DNA of 64,000 nt from JALZMG01 sp963739975 (GTDB lineage Bacteria; Actinomycetota; Acidimicrobiia; Acidimicrobiales; Ilumatobacteraceae), in assembly GCA_963739975.1 (NCBI GenBank), contig CAVUCK010000021.1, positions 1-64,000 on the forward strand, given 5' to 3'. The position numbers and the translations under genes are program-made. Shown in pieces: positions 47,346-56,541 of this stretch (position 1 is the stretch's first letter; every line of letters starts with the position of its first letter). The notes under the pieces are model-generated. The model saw nothing but the letters and a program-made list of their open reading frames with translations. It made no database searches and had not been told where the DNA came from.

Positions 47346-47951
47346 ATGAACGTTGTGAGTCGGGGATTCCGAGGTCGACGTCGACAACCCGGCACCGGGC
47401 TGATCCCGCCGGGCCAGTACATCGTCGATGACTTCCCGGTCCTGTCGGCCGGGCCGACACCCGTCACCCGGCTGGACGGGTGGGACTTCGCGATCGTCGA
47501 CGAGACCGGGTCGGTTGCGGCGCGCTGGACCTGGGACGAGTTCCGCCAGCTGCCGTCGGAGACACCGACCGTCGACATCCACTGTGTGACGAAGTGGTCC
47601 AAGCTCGGCACCCGCTGGGAAGGGGTCTCGATCGACACGCTGCTCGACGGCATCGACACCAGCGCCGAATTCGTGACCGCGTTCGCTGATGGCGGCTACA
47701 CCACGAACCTGCCGCTGGCCGACGTGCAGAACGGGCAGGCGTGGATCGTCTACGGCTTCGAGGGCGAAGCGCTGGAGCCGGAGCACGGAGGGCCGGCCCG
47801 ACTGTTGGTGCCCCACCTCTACTTCTGGAAGAGCGCCAAGTGGGTTCGTGGACTGCTGTTGACAGACGACGATGAGCCGGGTTTCTGGGAGAGCCTCGGC
47901 TACCACAACTACGGCGACCCCTGGCGTGAGCAGCGCTACTGGGGTGACTGA
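47346..47951 (+). CDS. Sulfite oxidase-like molybdopterin-dependent oxidoreductase
   Basis: The 201-residue protein is a single molybdopterin domain of the sulfite oxidase/YedY type. The Mo-ligating cysteine is Cys80 in VDIHCVTKWSKLGTRWEGV. Other family features are YTTNLPLADVQNGQAWIVYG, GGPARLLVPHLYFWKSAKWV and WESLGYHNYGDPWREQRYWG. No Tat signal is present, so it is probably cytosolic. The flavin reductase gene starts 5 bp after it and should supply or accept its electrons. Confidence 0.92.
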   Translation: MNVVSRGFRGRRRQPGTGLIPPGQYIVDDFPVLSAGPTPVTRLDGWDFAIVDETGSVAARWTWDEFRQLPSETPTVDIHCVTKWSKLGTRWEGVSIDTLLDGIDTSAEFVTAFADGGYTTNLPLADVQNGQAWIVYGFEGEALEPEHGGPARLLVPHLYFWKSAKWVRGLLLTDDDEPGFWESLGYHNYGDPWREQRYWGD

Positions 47952-47956
47952 CCGCC

Positions 47957-48679
47957 GTGCGGTGGTTGGTGGCGACCGTCACCGAGACGATCGTGGAGAC
48001 GGCCCGGACCACGACGCTGCGCCTCGACGTCCCGGACTGGCCGGGCCATCGCGCCGGGCAGCACGTCGATGTCCGCCTCACCGCCGACGATGGGTATCAG
48101 GCGCAGCGCAGCTATTCGATTGCGTCGCCACCGGGCGCTGACCGCCTCGAGGTGACCGTGGTCCGCATCGACGACGGCGATGTCTCGCCGTACCTGACCG
48201 CGGTCGCAGACGTGGGCGACCAGTTCGAGCTGCGCGGCCCGATCGGCGGCTGGTTCGTGTGGGACGGCGACGACACCACCCCGGTGCTGCTGGTCGGCGG
48301 CGGTTCAGGCGTCGCGCCGCTCATGGCGATGATGCGCCACCACTCCCGCATCGCCAGCACCGCGGCGATGCAGCTCATCTACTCGTCGCGCACCCTCGAC
48401 GAGATCATCTACCGCGACGAGTTGACCACGTTGGTCGACAGCAGCCACCGAGCCGTGACACTCACCCTCACTCGCGAAGCCTCACCACAGTGGACCGGGC
48501 ATCGAGGACGAGTCGACACCGAGCTGCTCGGTGAGGTCGGCTGGCCCTCCCCGGTTCGCCCTCGCTGCTACGTGTGTGGACCGACGCCGTTCGTCGAAGC
48601 GGTCAGCACCGCCCTCGTCGGCCTCGGCCACGAGCCCGCACGAGTCAAGACCGAACGCTTCGGACCGACAGGAGCATGA
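47957..48679 (+). CDS. Ferredoxin reductase-type FAD/NAD(P)H oxidoreductase
   Basis: The 240-residue protein has the FNR-like fold: HRAGQHVDVRLTADDGYQAQ with the FAD motif RSYSIASPP, NAD(P) motif PVLLVGGGSGVAPLMAMMRH, LIYSSRTLDEIIYRDEL and CYVCGPTPFVEAV near the end. There is no Fe-S domain. It starts at GTG 5 bp after the molybdoenzyme gene, so the two likely form an electron-transfer pair. Confidence 0.92.
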   Translation: MRWLVATVTETIVETARTTTLRLDVPDWPGHRAGQHVDVRLTADDGYQAQRSYSIASPPGADRLEVTVVRIDDGDVSPYLTAVADVGDQFELRGPIGGWFVWDGDDTTPVLLVGGGSGVAPLMAMMRHHSRIASTAAMQLIYSSRTLDEIIYRDELTTLVDSSHRAVTLTLTREASPQWTGHRGRVDTELLGEVGWPSPVRPRCYVCGPTPFVEAVSTALVGLGHEPARVKTERFGPTGA

Positions 48680-48680
48680 C

Positions 48681-48986
48681 ATGAGCTCAGCACCCCTTGA
48701 CGGCAACGTCGCCGCCGGCGATCTCGCAGACATCTTCGCCTTCGACGCCGCGACCGCCACCACCACCTGCGCCGCCTGCCGCCACACGCATCCGATCGCC
48801 ACGCTGCGCGCCTACCTGCGGGCGCCCGGCATGGTGTTGCGCTGCGCCTCCTGCGACGCCGTCCAACTCCGCGTCGTGCACTCCCCACGACGAACCTGGG
48901 TCGATCTGCGCGGCGTCACCATGCTGACGATTCCGGATCAGGTCACCATCGACCCAGTGCCCGACGCTGTCCCATTCGGGCATTGA
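48681..48986 (+). CDS. DUF6510-like zinc-ribbon protein
   Basis: The 101-residue protein has a zinc-ribbon-like Cys set: TTCAACRHTHPIA (C-x2-C) and LRCASCDAVQLRVV (C-x2-C) about 34 residues apart, followed by a two-strand end (RTWVDLRGVTMLTI). I associate it with small proteins encoded beside sulfite-oxidase-like/ferredoxin-reductase pairs. Its ATG is one base after the reductase stop. It may be an accessory or electron-transfer subunit; this is inference from context. Confidence 0.75.
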   Translation: MSSAPLDGNVAAGDLADIFAFDAATATTTCAACRHTHPIATLRAYLRAPGMVLRCASCDAVQLRVVHSPRRTWVDLRGVTMLTIPDQVTIDPVPDAVPFGH

Positions 48987-49254
48987 CGAGGCGAGGACAT
49001 GAGCCCGGTCACGTGCGAGATCGCGGTTCGCCACGCCAGCGACCGGCTCGCCGGCGGATCCGATCGACAGGAGTCTGCTGACCATCGTCGACATCGACGA
49101 CGTGCCGTTCAGTCAGGCGGTGATGGTGCTCGCCCTCGCCAGCTGCGACGCTCGCCAACATCTCGCACGCGCCCGCTTCGCAGTGCGCTGCACTGCGCGC
49201 CCGACCGGTACCTCCACGGCTGAGCTGCTCCGGCTCGTGTCGGCATGGCAGGTT

Positions 49255-50163
49255 TCAACGCCATGGCAACGGGCGGGGGACGAAGCCGAGCTCCTTGCGA
49301 GCGAGGTGGTTGTCGGCACCTCGCAGCAGCTCCGCATAGAACTGGCCATCAGGATCCGAGTCCGGCTCGATCGGCACGTGCTGTGGCGACAGCGCTCCCA
49401 ACCACCGGGCGAACGCGGGCAGCCACAGGCACACCGGGACCGGCTCGCTGTCGCAGATGTTGAACGCGCCGGCGACGTCGGACTCGACCGCGGCGACGGT
49501 CGCGGCGACGGCGTCGTCGATGTGCACGAACGACCAGCGACCGGCGCCGTTGCCGAGCACGGGATACTGGCCGGCGCGCACTTGCGCGGCGACGTCGCCG
49601 TCGGGATGGAACCAGGTGCCGGGCCCGTAGAAGAAGCCGTAGCGGAGCGCGACGCCGACCAACGGTCCGTTCGGGCGCAGCGTGCGCTGCTCGACGGCGG
49701 CCAGCGCGTCGACCCCTCCAGCAACCAGTGGCGGGCCATGCTCGACCCACGGTTCGCGCTCGTCCGCCAGCCCGTCGCCCGGCCGGTAGTAGTAGCAGCC
49801 GGACTGAGCGACGTACCGGCGAGCTCCCGCGGCGACCGCGGCTGCGTAGAGGTTGCCGCCACCGATGGTACGCACGGCCGAGGTCGCAGCCAGTGCCTCG
49901 CGCATCGTCGCGGGGGTGTACCTGCGCGGCAACGCGGTGAGCTGGTCGACCACGACCTCTGACCGGACGTCGAGGATTGCGGCGGCGGTGCCGTCGCGAT
50001 CCAACACGTCGGCGACGAGCGGCTGAGCGCCGAGCTTGGACAACAGGTCGGCGTTGTTCGGGTCGCGGGTCAGCGCCGCAACGTCGTGTCCGTGGGCCTT
50101 CAGGGCGGCGACCAATGGCCTGCCGATCGCTCCGGTCGCGCCCGCAACCAGCACGCGGATCAC
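49255..50163 (-). CDS. NAD-dependent epimerase/dehydratase (extended SDR)
   Basis: The 302-residue protein has a Rossmann motif VLVAGATGAIGRPLVAALKA, a YVAQSGCYYYRPGDG segment (with the Ser and Tyr region of extended SDRs), ALRYGFFYGPGTWF and FVHIDDAVAATVAAVE. These fit nucleotide-sugar epimerases or related NAD(P)-dependent enzymes. It starts at GTG. The 268 bp between it and the convergent DUF6510 gene contain no clear gene. Confidence 0.87.
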   Translation of the reverse strand: MIRVLVAGATGAIGRPLVAALKAHGHDVAALTRDPNNADLLSKLGAQPLVADVLDRDGTAAAILDVRSEVVVDQLTALPRRYTPATMREALAATSAVRTIGGGNLYAAAVAAGARRYVAQSGCYYYRPGDGLADEREPWVEHGPPLVAGGVDALAAVEQRTLRPNGPLVGVALRYGFFYGPGTWFHPDGDVAAQVRAGQYPVLGNGAGRWSFVHIDDAVAATVAAVESDVAGAFNICDSEPVPVCLWLPAFARWLGALSPQHVPIEPDSDPDGQFYAELLRGADNHLARKELGFVPRPLPWR

Positions 50164-50275
50164 GTCTCCTTCAGTTGCCGAAGCCCGTCAGCCATCACGC
50201 GGCTCGCGGCCGCGTCAGCGACGGCGACGGGTCCACTGTGCTGTTCTTCGTTGTGGTCTCGCGAGGCCATGTGCG

Positions 50276-51223
50276 CTATCCGAACGTGAAGGCGTACGCC
50301 TCGGCGCCTGGCGCGAGGAAGGTGATGTCCAGCGTGCGCTCGCGGACTGTGTCGTGGGTTCGCACGAGTTGGTAGAGGCGGCTGTCGTCGAGCAGGCCGT
50401 TCCCAGCTCCATCGACATCCACACCATGCGAGCGGCCTGGAGGTTTTCCGTCGAGGAGGACGCGGAAGGGGATCGGCTGCGGGTCTCCTCGTGACAGCAC
50501 GAGGTGCGCGTCGCGCGCCTCGAATCGGACGGCGATGCTGCCGCCGGCTTGGTGAAGGAGGACCTTCTCCCGACCGATCGTCCACGTGCCGGACAGCGCC
50601 CAGTGGTTGGAGGTCAAGCGCTCTGGTCGCTCGAAGGCGTGGCGTTCGTCGATCGCCACGGCGACGGACAACGCGAACCGTTCGCCGCGCCCGTAGCCGA
50701 GATACGTCTCCGGTGTACGCAGATGGAGCCAGTCGGCCTCCGCCTCCACGCCGCGCCCTTCGATGGGAGCGAGGGCGCGGTCGACGCCGAGCAGGCGCTG
50801 GATGGTGTGCTCCGAGTGCTCGTATCGCCCCTCGCCGAAGTGCTCATCGCGGATGATGCCGTCGGCGTCGACGAAGTAGAGCGCCGGCCAGTAGTGATTG
50901 CCGAAGGCGCTCCAGATCTTGTAGTCGTTGTCGACGGCGACGGGGTAGTCGATCGCTCGGTCGCTCATCGCCCGACGCACGAGGTCGATGTCGTGCTCGA
51001 AGGAGAACTCCGCGGTGTGCACCCCGATCACGAGCAGCCCCTCGTCTCGGTAGGACTGTGACCAGGCCCGCACGTACGGTTCCTGGCGCAGCCAGTTGAT
51101 GCAGGTCAGCGTCCAGAAGTTGACGAGGACGACGCGGCCCGGCAGGCCGCCGGGGCCGAGTCGCTCGGCGTTGAGCCACTCGGTCGCCCCGTCGAGTGAG
51201 GGGATGGGCCGACCCTCGGACAC
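50276..51223 (-). CDS. Thioredoxin-like protein with DipZ-type C-terminal domain
   Basis: The 315-residue protein starts with a TlpA-like redoxin domain: LPGRVVLVNFWTLTCINWLR, GLLVIGVHTAEFSFEHDIDL, YPVAVDNDYKIWSAFGNHYW and PALYFVDADGIIRDEHFGEG. The second half (from ~150) resembles the C-terminal domain of mycobacterial DipZ (FEARDAHLVLSRGDPQPIPF, EAYAFTFG). DipZ-type active sites read CINC; here only one cysteine remains (CINW), so a disulfide reductase is doubtful. No signal peptide or membrane part is present. It follows the epoxide hydrolase gene by 6 bp, so they form an operon. Confidence 0.8.
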   Translation of the reverse strand: MSEGRPIPSLDGATEWLNAERLGPGGLPGRVVLVNFWTLTCINWLRQEPYVRAWSQSYRDEGLLVIGVHTAEFSFEHDIDLVRRAMSDRAIDYPVAVDNDYKIWSAFGNHYWPALYFVDADGIIRDEHFGEGRYEHSEHTIQRLLGVDRALAPIEGRGVEAEADWLHLRTPETYLGYGRGERFALSVAVAIDERHAFERPERLTSNHWALSGTWTIGREKVLLHQAGGSIAVRFEARDAHLVLSRGDPQPIPFRVLLDGKPPGRSHGVDVDGAGNGLLDDSRLYQLVRTHDTVRERTLDITFLAPGAEAYAFTFG

Positions 51224-51229
51224 GGTGCG

Positions 51230-52441
51230 CTACCGGACCGATCGGAATGCGGCGCGCAGCTCTTCGGTGAACAGCTGCGGTTCCTCCCAGGCGGCGAAGT
51301 GACCGCCTTTGGCGACCTCGTTGAAGTAGATGAGGTTTGGATACGCCTGCGTTGCCCAACTGCGGGGCGCCTGATATTGCTCGCCGGGAAAGACGCTCAC
51401 GGCCACTGGGATGGACACGCCCTTGGCGTTGAAGAAGCCACCCTGGTACTCCCAATAGAGGCGGGACGCGGACACGCCCGTGTTCGTCAGCCAGTAGAGC
51501 GTGATGTTGTCGAGGACCTCGTCGCGCGTCAGTTCACCCGAGGCGCTCGTGGGCCGGGTCAGCGCCGCGGTGATCGCCGCGGCGGGCTGGCCGTTCGCAT
51601 CGTTGTGGTCGAGGAGCCATGCGGCCAGGCCGACGGGTGAATCGGCGATGCCGTACAACGTCTGCGGGCGCGAGGCCATGAACCTGGCGTAGTCGACCTG
51701 CCCGAACGTTCTGATGAGCTGCTCGTAGGAGCGTCGTTCCTTCGCCGAGAGACCGGATGGGGTCGGATCGCCGGCTCGAGCCGCCTTGTCGACGTCAGCA
51801 GGAACGGTGGCAGGCATGTTGGTGTGGATGGCTTGCAGGCCCGCTGGTGCCTGCAAGCCCATCTGGTCGACGACGAACGCACCCCAATCGCCGCCCTGGG
51901 CGACATAGCGGGTGTAGCCGAGGCGCGACATCAGCTCTGCCCACGCGTGGCCCATGCGCTCGGGGCCCCAGCCGGTGTGGGTTGGCTTGGCCGAGAACCC
52001 GTAACCCGGCATCGACGGGATCACCACATGGAAGGCGTCGGCTGGGCTCGCCCCGTGTGCCGTGGGATCGGTCAGGGGATCGATGATCTTCAGCTGCTCG
52101 ATGATCGAGCCGGGCCACCCGTGATTGACGATGAGCGGCAGAGCACCTTCATGGGCCGACCGAACGTGGATGAAGTGGATGTCCAAACCGTCGATCTCGG
52201 TGATGAACTGCGGCAGGGCGTTCAACTTCGCTTCGCACCGACGCCAGTCGTACTCGGTTGCCCAGTACCGCGCCAGCTCCTGCGTCATCGCGAGCGGCAC
52301 GCCCTGTGACTGATCGGCGACGGTCTCCTGCTCGGGCCAGCGTGTGGCCGCGATGCGCCGGCGTAGATCGGTGAGGTCGGCTTCCGGAACGTCGACGTGG
52401 AAGGGACGGATCTCGATGTCGGTCTCGAGGGTGCTGCTCAT
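51230..52441 (-). CDS. Epoxide hydrolase (EHN-type), second copy
   Basis: The 403-residue protein parallels the 46014 product: N-terminal domain FHVDVPEADLTDLRRRIAAT and RWPEQETVADQSQGVPLAM, oxyanion motif NHGWPGSIIEQLK, nucleophile region AQGGDWGAFVVDQMG, and the catalytic His in KGGHFAAWEEPQLFTEELRA. ATG 52441 has an AGGAGG site. It is the upstream gene of the pair with the thioredoxin-like protein. A short remnant of a third copy lies just upstream. Confidence 0.93.
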   Translation of the reverse strand: MSSTLETDIEIRPFHVDVPEADLTDLRRRIAATRWPEQETVADQSQGVPLAMTQELARYWATEYDWRRCEAKLNALPQFITEIDGLDIHFIHVRSAHEGALPLIVNHGWPGSIIEQLKIIDPLTDPTAHGASPADAFHVVIPSMPGYGFSAKPTHTGWGPERMGHAWAELMSRLGYTRYVAQGGDWGAFVVDQMGLQAPAGLQAIHTNMPATVPADVDKAARAGDPTPSGLSAKERRSYEQLIRTFGQVDYARFMASRPQTLYGIADSPVGLAAWLLDHNDANGQPAAAITAALTRPTSASGELTRDEVLDNITLYWLTNTGVSASRLYWEYQGGFFNAKGVSIPVAVSVFPGEQYQAPRSWATQAYPNLIYFNEVAKGGHFAAWEEPQLFTEELRAAFRSVR

Positions 52442-52530
52442 GACGAACCTCCTGATGTGGACGAAACGATTGCGAATGGCGGACGACGTTGGACCTGTCG
52501 GGGGTTCGTGTCCTTTGCTGCATCGCCCGA

Positions 52531-52614
52531 TCAACGGAGCGACCTGAACTCGGCCCGCATCTCGCCAGCGAACAGCTGCGGCCACTCCCGACGGCGAAGT
52601 GGCCGCAAGTTGCT
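52531..52614 (-). pseudogene. C-terminal remnant of a third epoxide hydrolase
   Basis: On the minus strand the last codons read EWPQLFAGEMRAEFRSLR and stop, matching the C-termini of the two intact copies (EEPQLFxxExRAAFxSxR). Just before it the DNA still encodes GGHF in another frame (reverse of 52597-52607), so at least one indel is present. Everything upstream of the catalytic His is missing. This indicates past tandem duplication followed by deletion. Confidence 0.6.
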
Positions 52615-52785
52615 TGGTCTGCCACCGAGCCTGATCGGCTTGCCTGCACGTCGCACCAGTGACCGACCCTGGTCGCTCCCTGGTCAGCTTCCCCAGTGAT
52701 CGCGCCATTTGTCCGCGCCCGACGTAACGCGCCGGCCGCCGGGTCCGAGCAGTACCAGACCAGCGTTGCGAGGAAGGTGACCGGT

Positions 52786-53472
52786 TCACACGGGCCTGCG
52801 GTTGAACCGGATGACCTGGCCGTTGACCCCGTGGCCAGCCTCGCTGGCCAGGAACGCAACGAGGTTGACGAGTTCGGCGATGATGCCAGGACGCTCCAGC
52901 TCGAGCACGACGGCATTGACGGTGATGTCGCGTCCGCGGAGCTCGTTGGCGACCACTCGCGTGATCGCTTCCGCTGTGTCGCGACTCGGGGTGTGGGCGG
53001 CGCGGGGCGGCCGAGCGAGGTCGACGACAGAACCGAAGATGTTGACGATCGCGCCGCCGCCACGGAGCGCACGCGCCGCCTGCCGGTTGACGACGAACGT
53101 GCCGAGAGCGGCGTTCGGCAACGGCGCATCAAACGCGTCGAGGCCGCCGGTGGGGGTTGTACCGAGAGTGATCTGTCCAACGTCGTGAACGACGACGTCG
53201 GCGCCCCCGAACGCTTTGATCGTCTCGGCGAACAGCCGCTCGACGTCGAGCTCGTCGACCACGCTGCCGCGAACTGTGAGCGCCGAACCGTCGGCGGCGA
53301 GGATCTCCTCGACGGCGGCGTCGGCTGCGCACTGGTTCCCGGCGTAGTAGATGACGACGGCGTAGCCACGGCCCGCCAGCGTGCGCGTCACATCTCGGCC
53401 GACACCGCGCGAGCCTCCCGTGACGATCGCCACGCGGCAGTTGCGCGTCGTGTCGTCGGCGGGGGCGGCCAC
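52786..53472 (-). CDS. Short-chain dehydrogenase-like protein lacking YxxxK
   Basis: The 228-residue protein has the SDR nucleotide motif AIVTGGSRGVGRDVTRTLAG and the usual strand order to GGAIVNIFGSVVDLARPPRA. However the catalytic YxxxK is absent: the equivalent region reads AHTPSRDTAEAITRVVANEL. The NNAG motif is also altered (VVHDVGQ). The C-terminal RDITVNAVVLELE and NGQVIRFN are retained. It may bind NAD(P) without classical dehydrogenase activity, or be decaying. It starts at GTG, divergent from the LuxR regulator. Confidence 0.75.
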   Translation of the reverse strand: MAAPADDTTRNCRVAIVTGGSRGVGRDVTRTLAGRGYAVVIYYAGNQCAADAAVEEILAADGSALTVRGSVVDELDVERLFAETIKAFGGADVVVHDVGQITLGTTPTGGLDAFDAPLPNAALGTFVVNRQAARALRGGGAIVNIFGSVVDLARPPRAAHTPSRDTAEAITRVVANELRGRDITVNAVVLELERPGIIAELVNLVAFLASEAGHGVNGQVIRFNRRPV

Positions 53473-53554
53473 GCCGCCACTGTGGGCCGCTGACGCCCGC
53501 CGTGACGCCAGGGCAGTCCCGGGTCGGGACCCTGGTCGTTACGCTCGGCGGACA

Positions 53555-56503
53555 ATGGCCACCCGGCGCCAACCGCTGTTCCGGGGCCGGGTCGGTGAGC
53601 GGGACGTGCTGGACCGGCTGCTGGAGCACGTACGCGAGGGCCAGAGCGCGGCGTTGGTCATCCATGGGGAGGCGGGTGTCGGAAAGTCGGCACTCGTGCG
53701 GTACGCCGTCCGGCAAGCGTCTGGATTTCAAGTCGCCGAGATCGCGGGGGTCGAGTCGGAGATGGAGTTGGCGTACGCCGGACTGCACCAGCTCTGCGCG
53801 CCGATGCTGGCCCACCTCGATGCGCTTCCCGAGCCACAGCAGCGCGCCGTGCTGGTCGCCTTCGGACTTTCGTCGGGTGACGCTCCTGACTGCTTCCTCG
53901 TCGCCCTCGCCACGCTCAGCTTGTTGGCGCAGGTCGCCGAGCAGCGCCCATTGCTCTGCGTGGTGGAGGACGCGCAATGGCTCGATGACGCATCGGGCCA
54001 GGTGCTCGGGTTTGTCGCACGCCGGCTGTTAGCCGAGTCAGTCGCGATGGTGTTCGCGGTTCGCGAGTCGAGCGACCAGCGCGAGTTGGTCGGTTTGGCG
54101 GATCTGCCGCTCCGAGGGCTTGCGGAGGCGGATGCGCGCGCCTTGCTCGCGACGGTCGTCCCCGGCCGACTCGACGAGCTCGTCCGCGACCGGATCATCG
54201 CGGAAACGCATGGCAATCCGCTCGCGCTGTTGGAGCTGCCGCGGGGCATGAGCGTGGTGGAGCTGACCGGGGGTTTCGCTCTGCCCGATACCGGCGACCT
54301 TCCGGGCCACATCGAGGAGCACTACCGGCGACGCCTTGCCCGTTTGCCCGAGCCCACCCGGCGACTGATGCTCCTGGCTGCGGCGGATCCGGTCGGCGAT
54401 GCAACGCTCTTCTGGCGGGCCGCCCGGGCGCTCGGCATCAGGAGTGAGGCGGCGGCACCGGCGGCGACCGAGCAGCTGCTGGAGGTCGCCGCGCGGGTGC
54501 GGTTTCCGCACCCGCTCGTACGGTCAGCGGTCTACCGCTCCTCGTCGGTGGCGGATCGACAGGTGACTCACAACGCGTTGGCGGCTGCAACCGACGCGGA
54601 GACCGATCCCGATCGGCGAGCGTGGCATCGCGCCCAGGCGACGTCCGGTCCTGACGAGGAGGTGGCGGCGGAGCTCGAGCGCTCTGCCGGGCGGGCTCAG
54701 GCGCGTGGGGGCCTGGCCGCGGCGGCCGCGTTCCTGGACCGCTCGGCGAACCTGACCCTCGATCCGGCGCGCCGCGGGGAGCGGATGCTGGCGGCGGCGC
54801 AGTCCAACGTCCAAGCCGGCGCGTTCGACGCTGCGCTCGGGCTGCTGGCCGCAGCGGAGTCCGGGCCGCTGGACGACTTCGGGCACGCCCGCGTGGACCT
54901 GCTGCGAGCTCAGTTGGCGCTGGCATCACGACGAGGCAACGAAGCGACACCGTTGTTGCTCGCAGCTGCCCGACGGCTCGAACACCTGGATCTCGAGATG
55001 GCGCGGGGGACGTACGTGGACGCGTTCACCGCGGCCCTGTTCGGCGGCCGCCTCAACGACCGCGTCGACATCCCCGACGTTGCACGGGCCGCTCGCGCCT
55101 CGCTGCGGCGACCAGACGATGAGCCGACAGCTGCCGATCTGCTGCTGGACGCGTTCAGCGCGCTCAGCGAGGACTACGACACGGCCGTTCCGATCTGTCG
55201 GGACGCGTTGCAGAAGATCTGTGGCGACACGACCTCGCCCGCGGAGAACCTGCGCTGGTTGTGGCACGCCACCGTGATCGCCTTGGAGCTGTGGGACGAC
55301 GAGACGTCGTCCGTCGCGTCGCACGATCACCTTGAGATCGCCCGCACGACCGGCGCGCTCAGCGAGCTGTGGGTGGCGCTGAGCTCGCGCACGCCGGTAC
55401 TCGTGTTCTGCGGCGACCTCTCGGGCGCCGCGTCGTTGGTCGCCGAGGCACAGTCGGTATCGGAGGCGACAGGGATCAGTGGGGCGCCGTACGGCGGCTT
55501 GATCCTCGCCGCGTGGCGGGGCCAGGCACGCGAGACGACTGAACTCATCGAGGTCACGATGCGCGAGGCGGGCTCCCGCGGCGAGGGAATCGGAATCGCC
55601 ATCGGTGAGTACGCCCGCGCCGTGCTCCGCAACGGCCTCGGGGAGTACGACGAAGCCTTCGCGGCCGCCCGGAGCGCCATCGATGATCGAGAGCTCGTCG
55701 TCCCGAACTGGGCCATGACCGAACTCATCGAGTCGGCGACGCGGACCGGAAGGTCCGACCTGGCGGCAGACACGCTGAACCGGCTGCTCGGGAAGGCCCG
55801 GGCGAGCGGGACTGACTGGGCGCTTGGGATCGCGCTCCGTTCCCGAGCACTGGTGAGCGACGGAGACCTTGCCGAGGACTGCTTCCACGACGCCATCGAG
55901 CATCTGAGCCGAACACGGGTACGCGGCGAACTCGCCCGCGCTCGCCTCCTGTACGGCGAATGGCTACGCCGAGCGGGCCGGCGTGTCAACGCGCGCGAGC
56001 AGCTCCGCATGGCTCACCAGATGTTCGTCACGATTGGCATGGACGCGTTCGCCGAGCGGGCCCGTCGCGAGCTGGCGGCCACGGGCGAGACCGTTCGCAA
56101 GCGCACCGACGAGGCGCGCGGTGAACTCACTCCCCAGGAGGAGCAGATCGCCCGGCTCGCTCGCGACGGCTTGTCCAACCCGGAGATCGGCGCCCGCCTC
56201 TACATCAGCGCACGCACCGTCGAGTGGCACCTGCGCAAGGTGTTCAGCAAGCTCGGGATCAGCTCACGCAAGGGCCTCCATGACGTGCTGCCGACCGCCC
56301 GATGGGCCGCCGCGCCCGCGTGCGACGACGCGGGTGATCGCCAAGCTCAGGCCGACAACACACGGGTGCAGCTCGTTGACCGCCACCTCAAGGCGCCGTG
56401 CTGCCCTGCTCGACGGAACAAGCGCCGCCCGGCGGTCAGCGCCACGTCGGGGGCCGGGGGGGTCGCGACGGGCATGGCCTGCCAGGTCGACGTCGTAGGT
56501 TGA
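53555..56503 (+). CDS. LuxR family transcriptional regulator with AAA ATPase domain (LAL type)
   Basis: This 982-residue regulator has Walker A AALVIHGEAGVGKSALVRYA, a Walker B-like PLLCVVEDAQWLDDAS, a sensor region ETHGNPLALLELP, a long TPR-like helical middle (~400-840) and a C-terminal LuxR HTH (LTPQEEQIARLARDGLSNPE, then ARTVEWHLRKVFSKLGI, ~858-905). Such LAL proteins are large ATP-dependent activators. An unusual ~65-residue Cys- and Arg-containing tail follows the HTH and may be read-through. The deacylase gene follows on the same strand. Confidence 0.93.
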   Translation: MATRRQPLFRGRVGERDVLDRLLEHVREGQSAALVIHGEAGVGKSALVRYAVRQASGFQVAEIAGVESEMELAYAGLHQLCAPMLAHLDALPEPQQRAVLVAFGLSSGDAPDCFLVALATLSLLAQVAEQRPLLCVVEDAQWLDDASGQVLGFVARRLLAESVAMVFAVRESSDQRELVGLADLPLRGLAEADARALLATVVPGRLDELVRDRIIAETHGNPLALLELPRGMSVVELTGGFALPDTGDLPGHIEEHYRRRLARLPEPTRRLMLLAAADPVGDATLFWRAARALGIRSEAAAPAATEQLLEVAARVRFPHPLVRSAVYRSSSVADRQVTHNALAAATDAETDPDRRAWHRAQATSGPDEEVAAELERSAGRAQARGGLAAAAAFLDRSANLTLDPARRGERMLAAAQSNVQAGAFDAALGLLAAAESGPLDDFGHARVDLLRAQLALASRRGNEATPLLLAAARRLEHLDLEMARGTYVDAFTAALFGGRLNDRVDIPDVARAARASLRRPDDEPTAADLLLDAFSALSEDYDTAVPICRDALQKICGDTTSPAENLRWLWHATVIALELWDDETSSVASHDHLEIARTTGALSELWVALSSRTPVLVFCGDLSGAASLVAEAQSVSEATGISGAPYGGLILAAWRGQARETTELIEVTMREAGSRGEGIGIAIGEYARAVLRNGLGEYDEAFAAARSAIDDRELVVPNWAMTELIESATRTGRSDLAADTLNRLLGKARASGTDWALGIALRSRALVSDGDLAEDCFHDAIEHLSRTRVRGELARARLLYGEWLRRAGRRVNAREQLRMAHQMFVTIGMDAFAERARRELAATGETVRKRTDEARGELTPQEEQIARLARDGLSNPEIGARLYISARTVEWHLRKVFSKLGISSRKGLHDVLPTARWAAAPACDDAGDRQAQADNTRVQLVDRHLKAPCCPARRNKRRPAVSATSGAGGVATGMACQVDVVG

Positions 56504-56541
56504 CGGGCCACGTTCTGGGGTGTTGTCGGAGGGGTTGGCTT

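Noticed and set aside
48999..49223. 74-residue forward frame after the zinc-ribbon gene
   Set aside because: Composition turns Arg/His-rich after ~25 residues and no family is recognisable.
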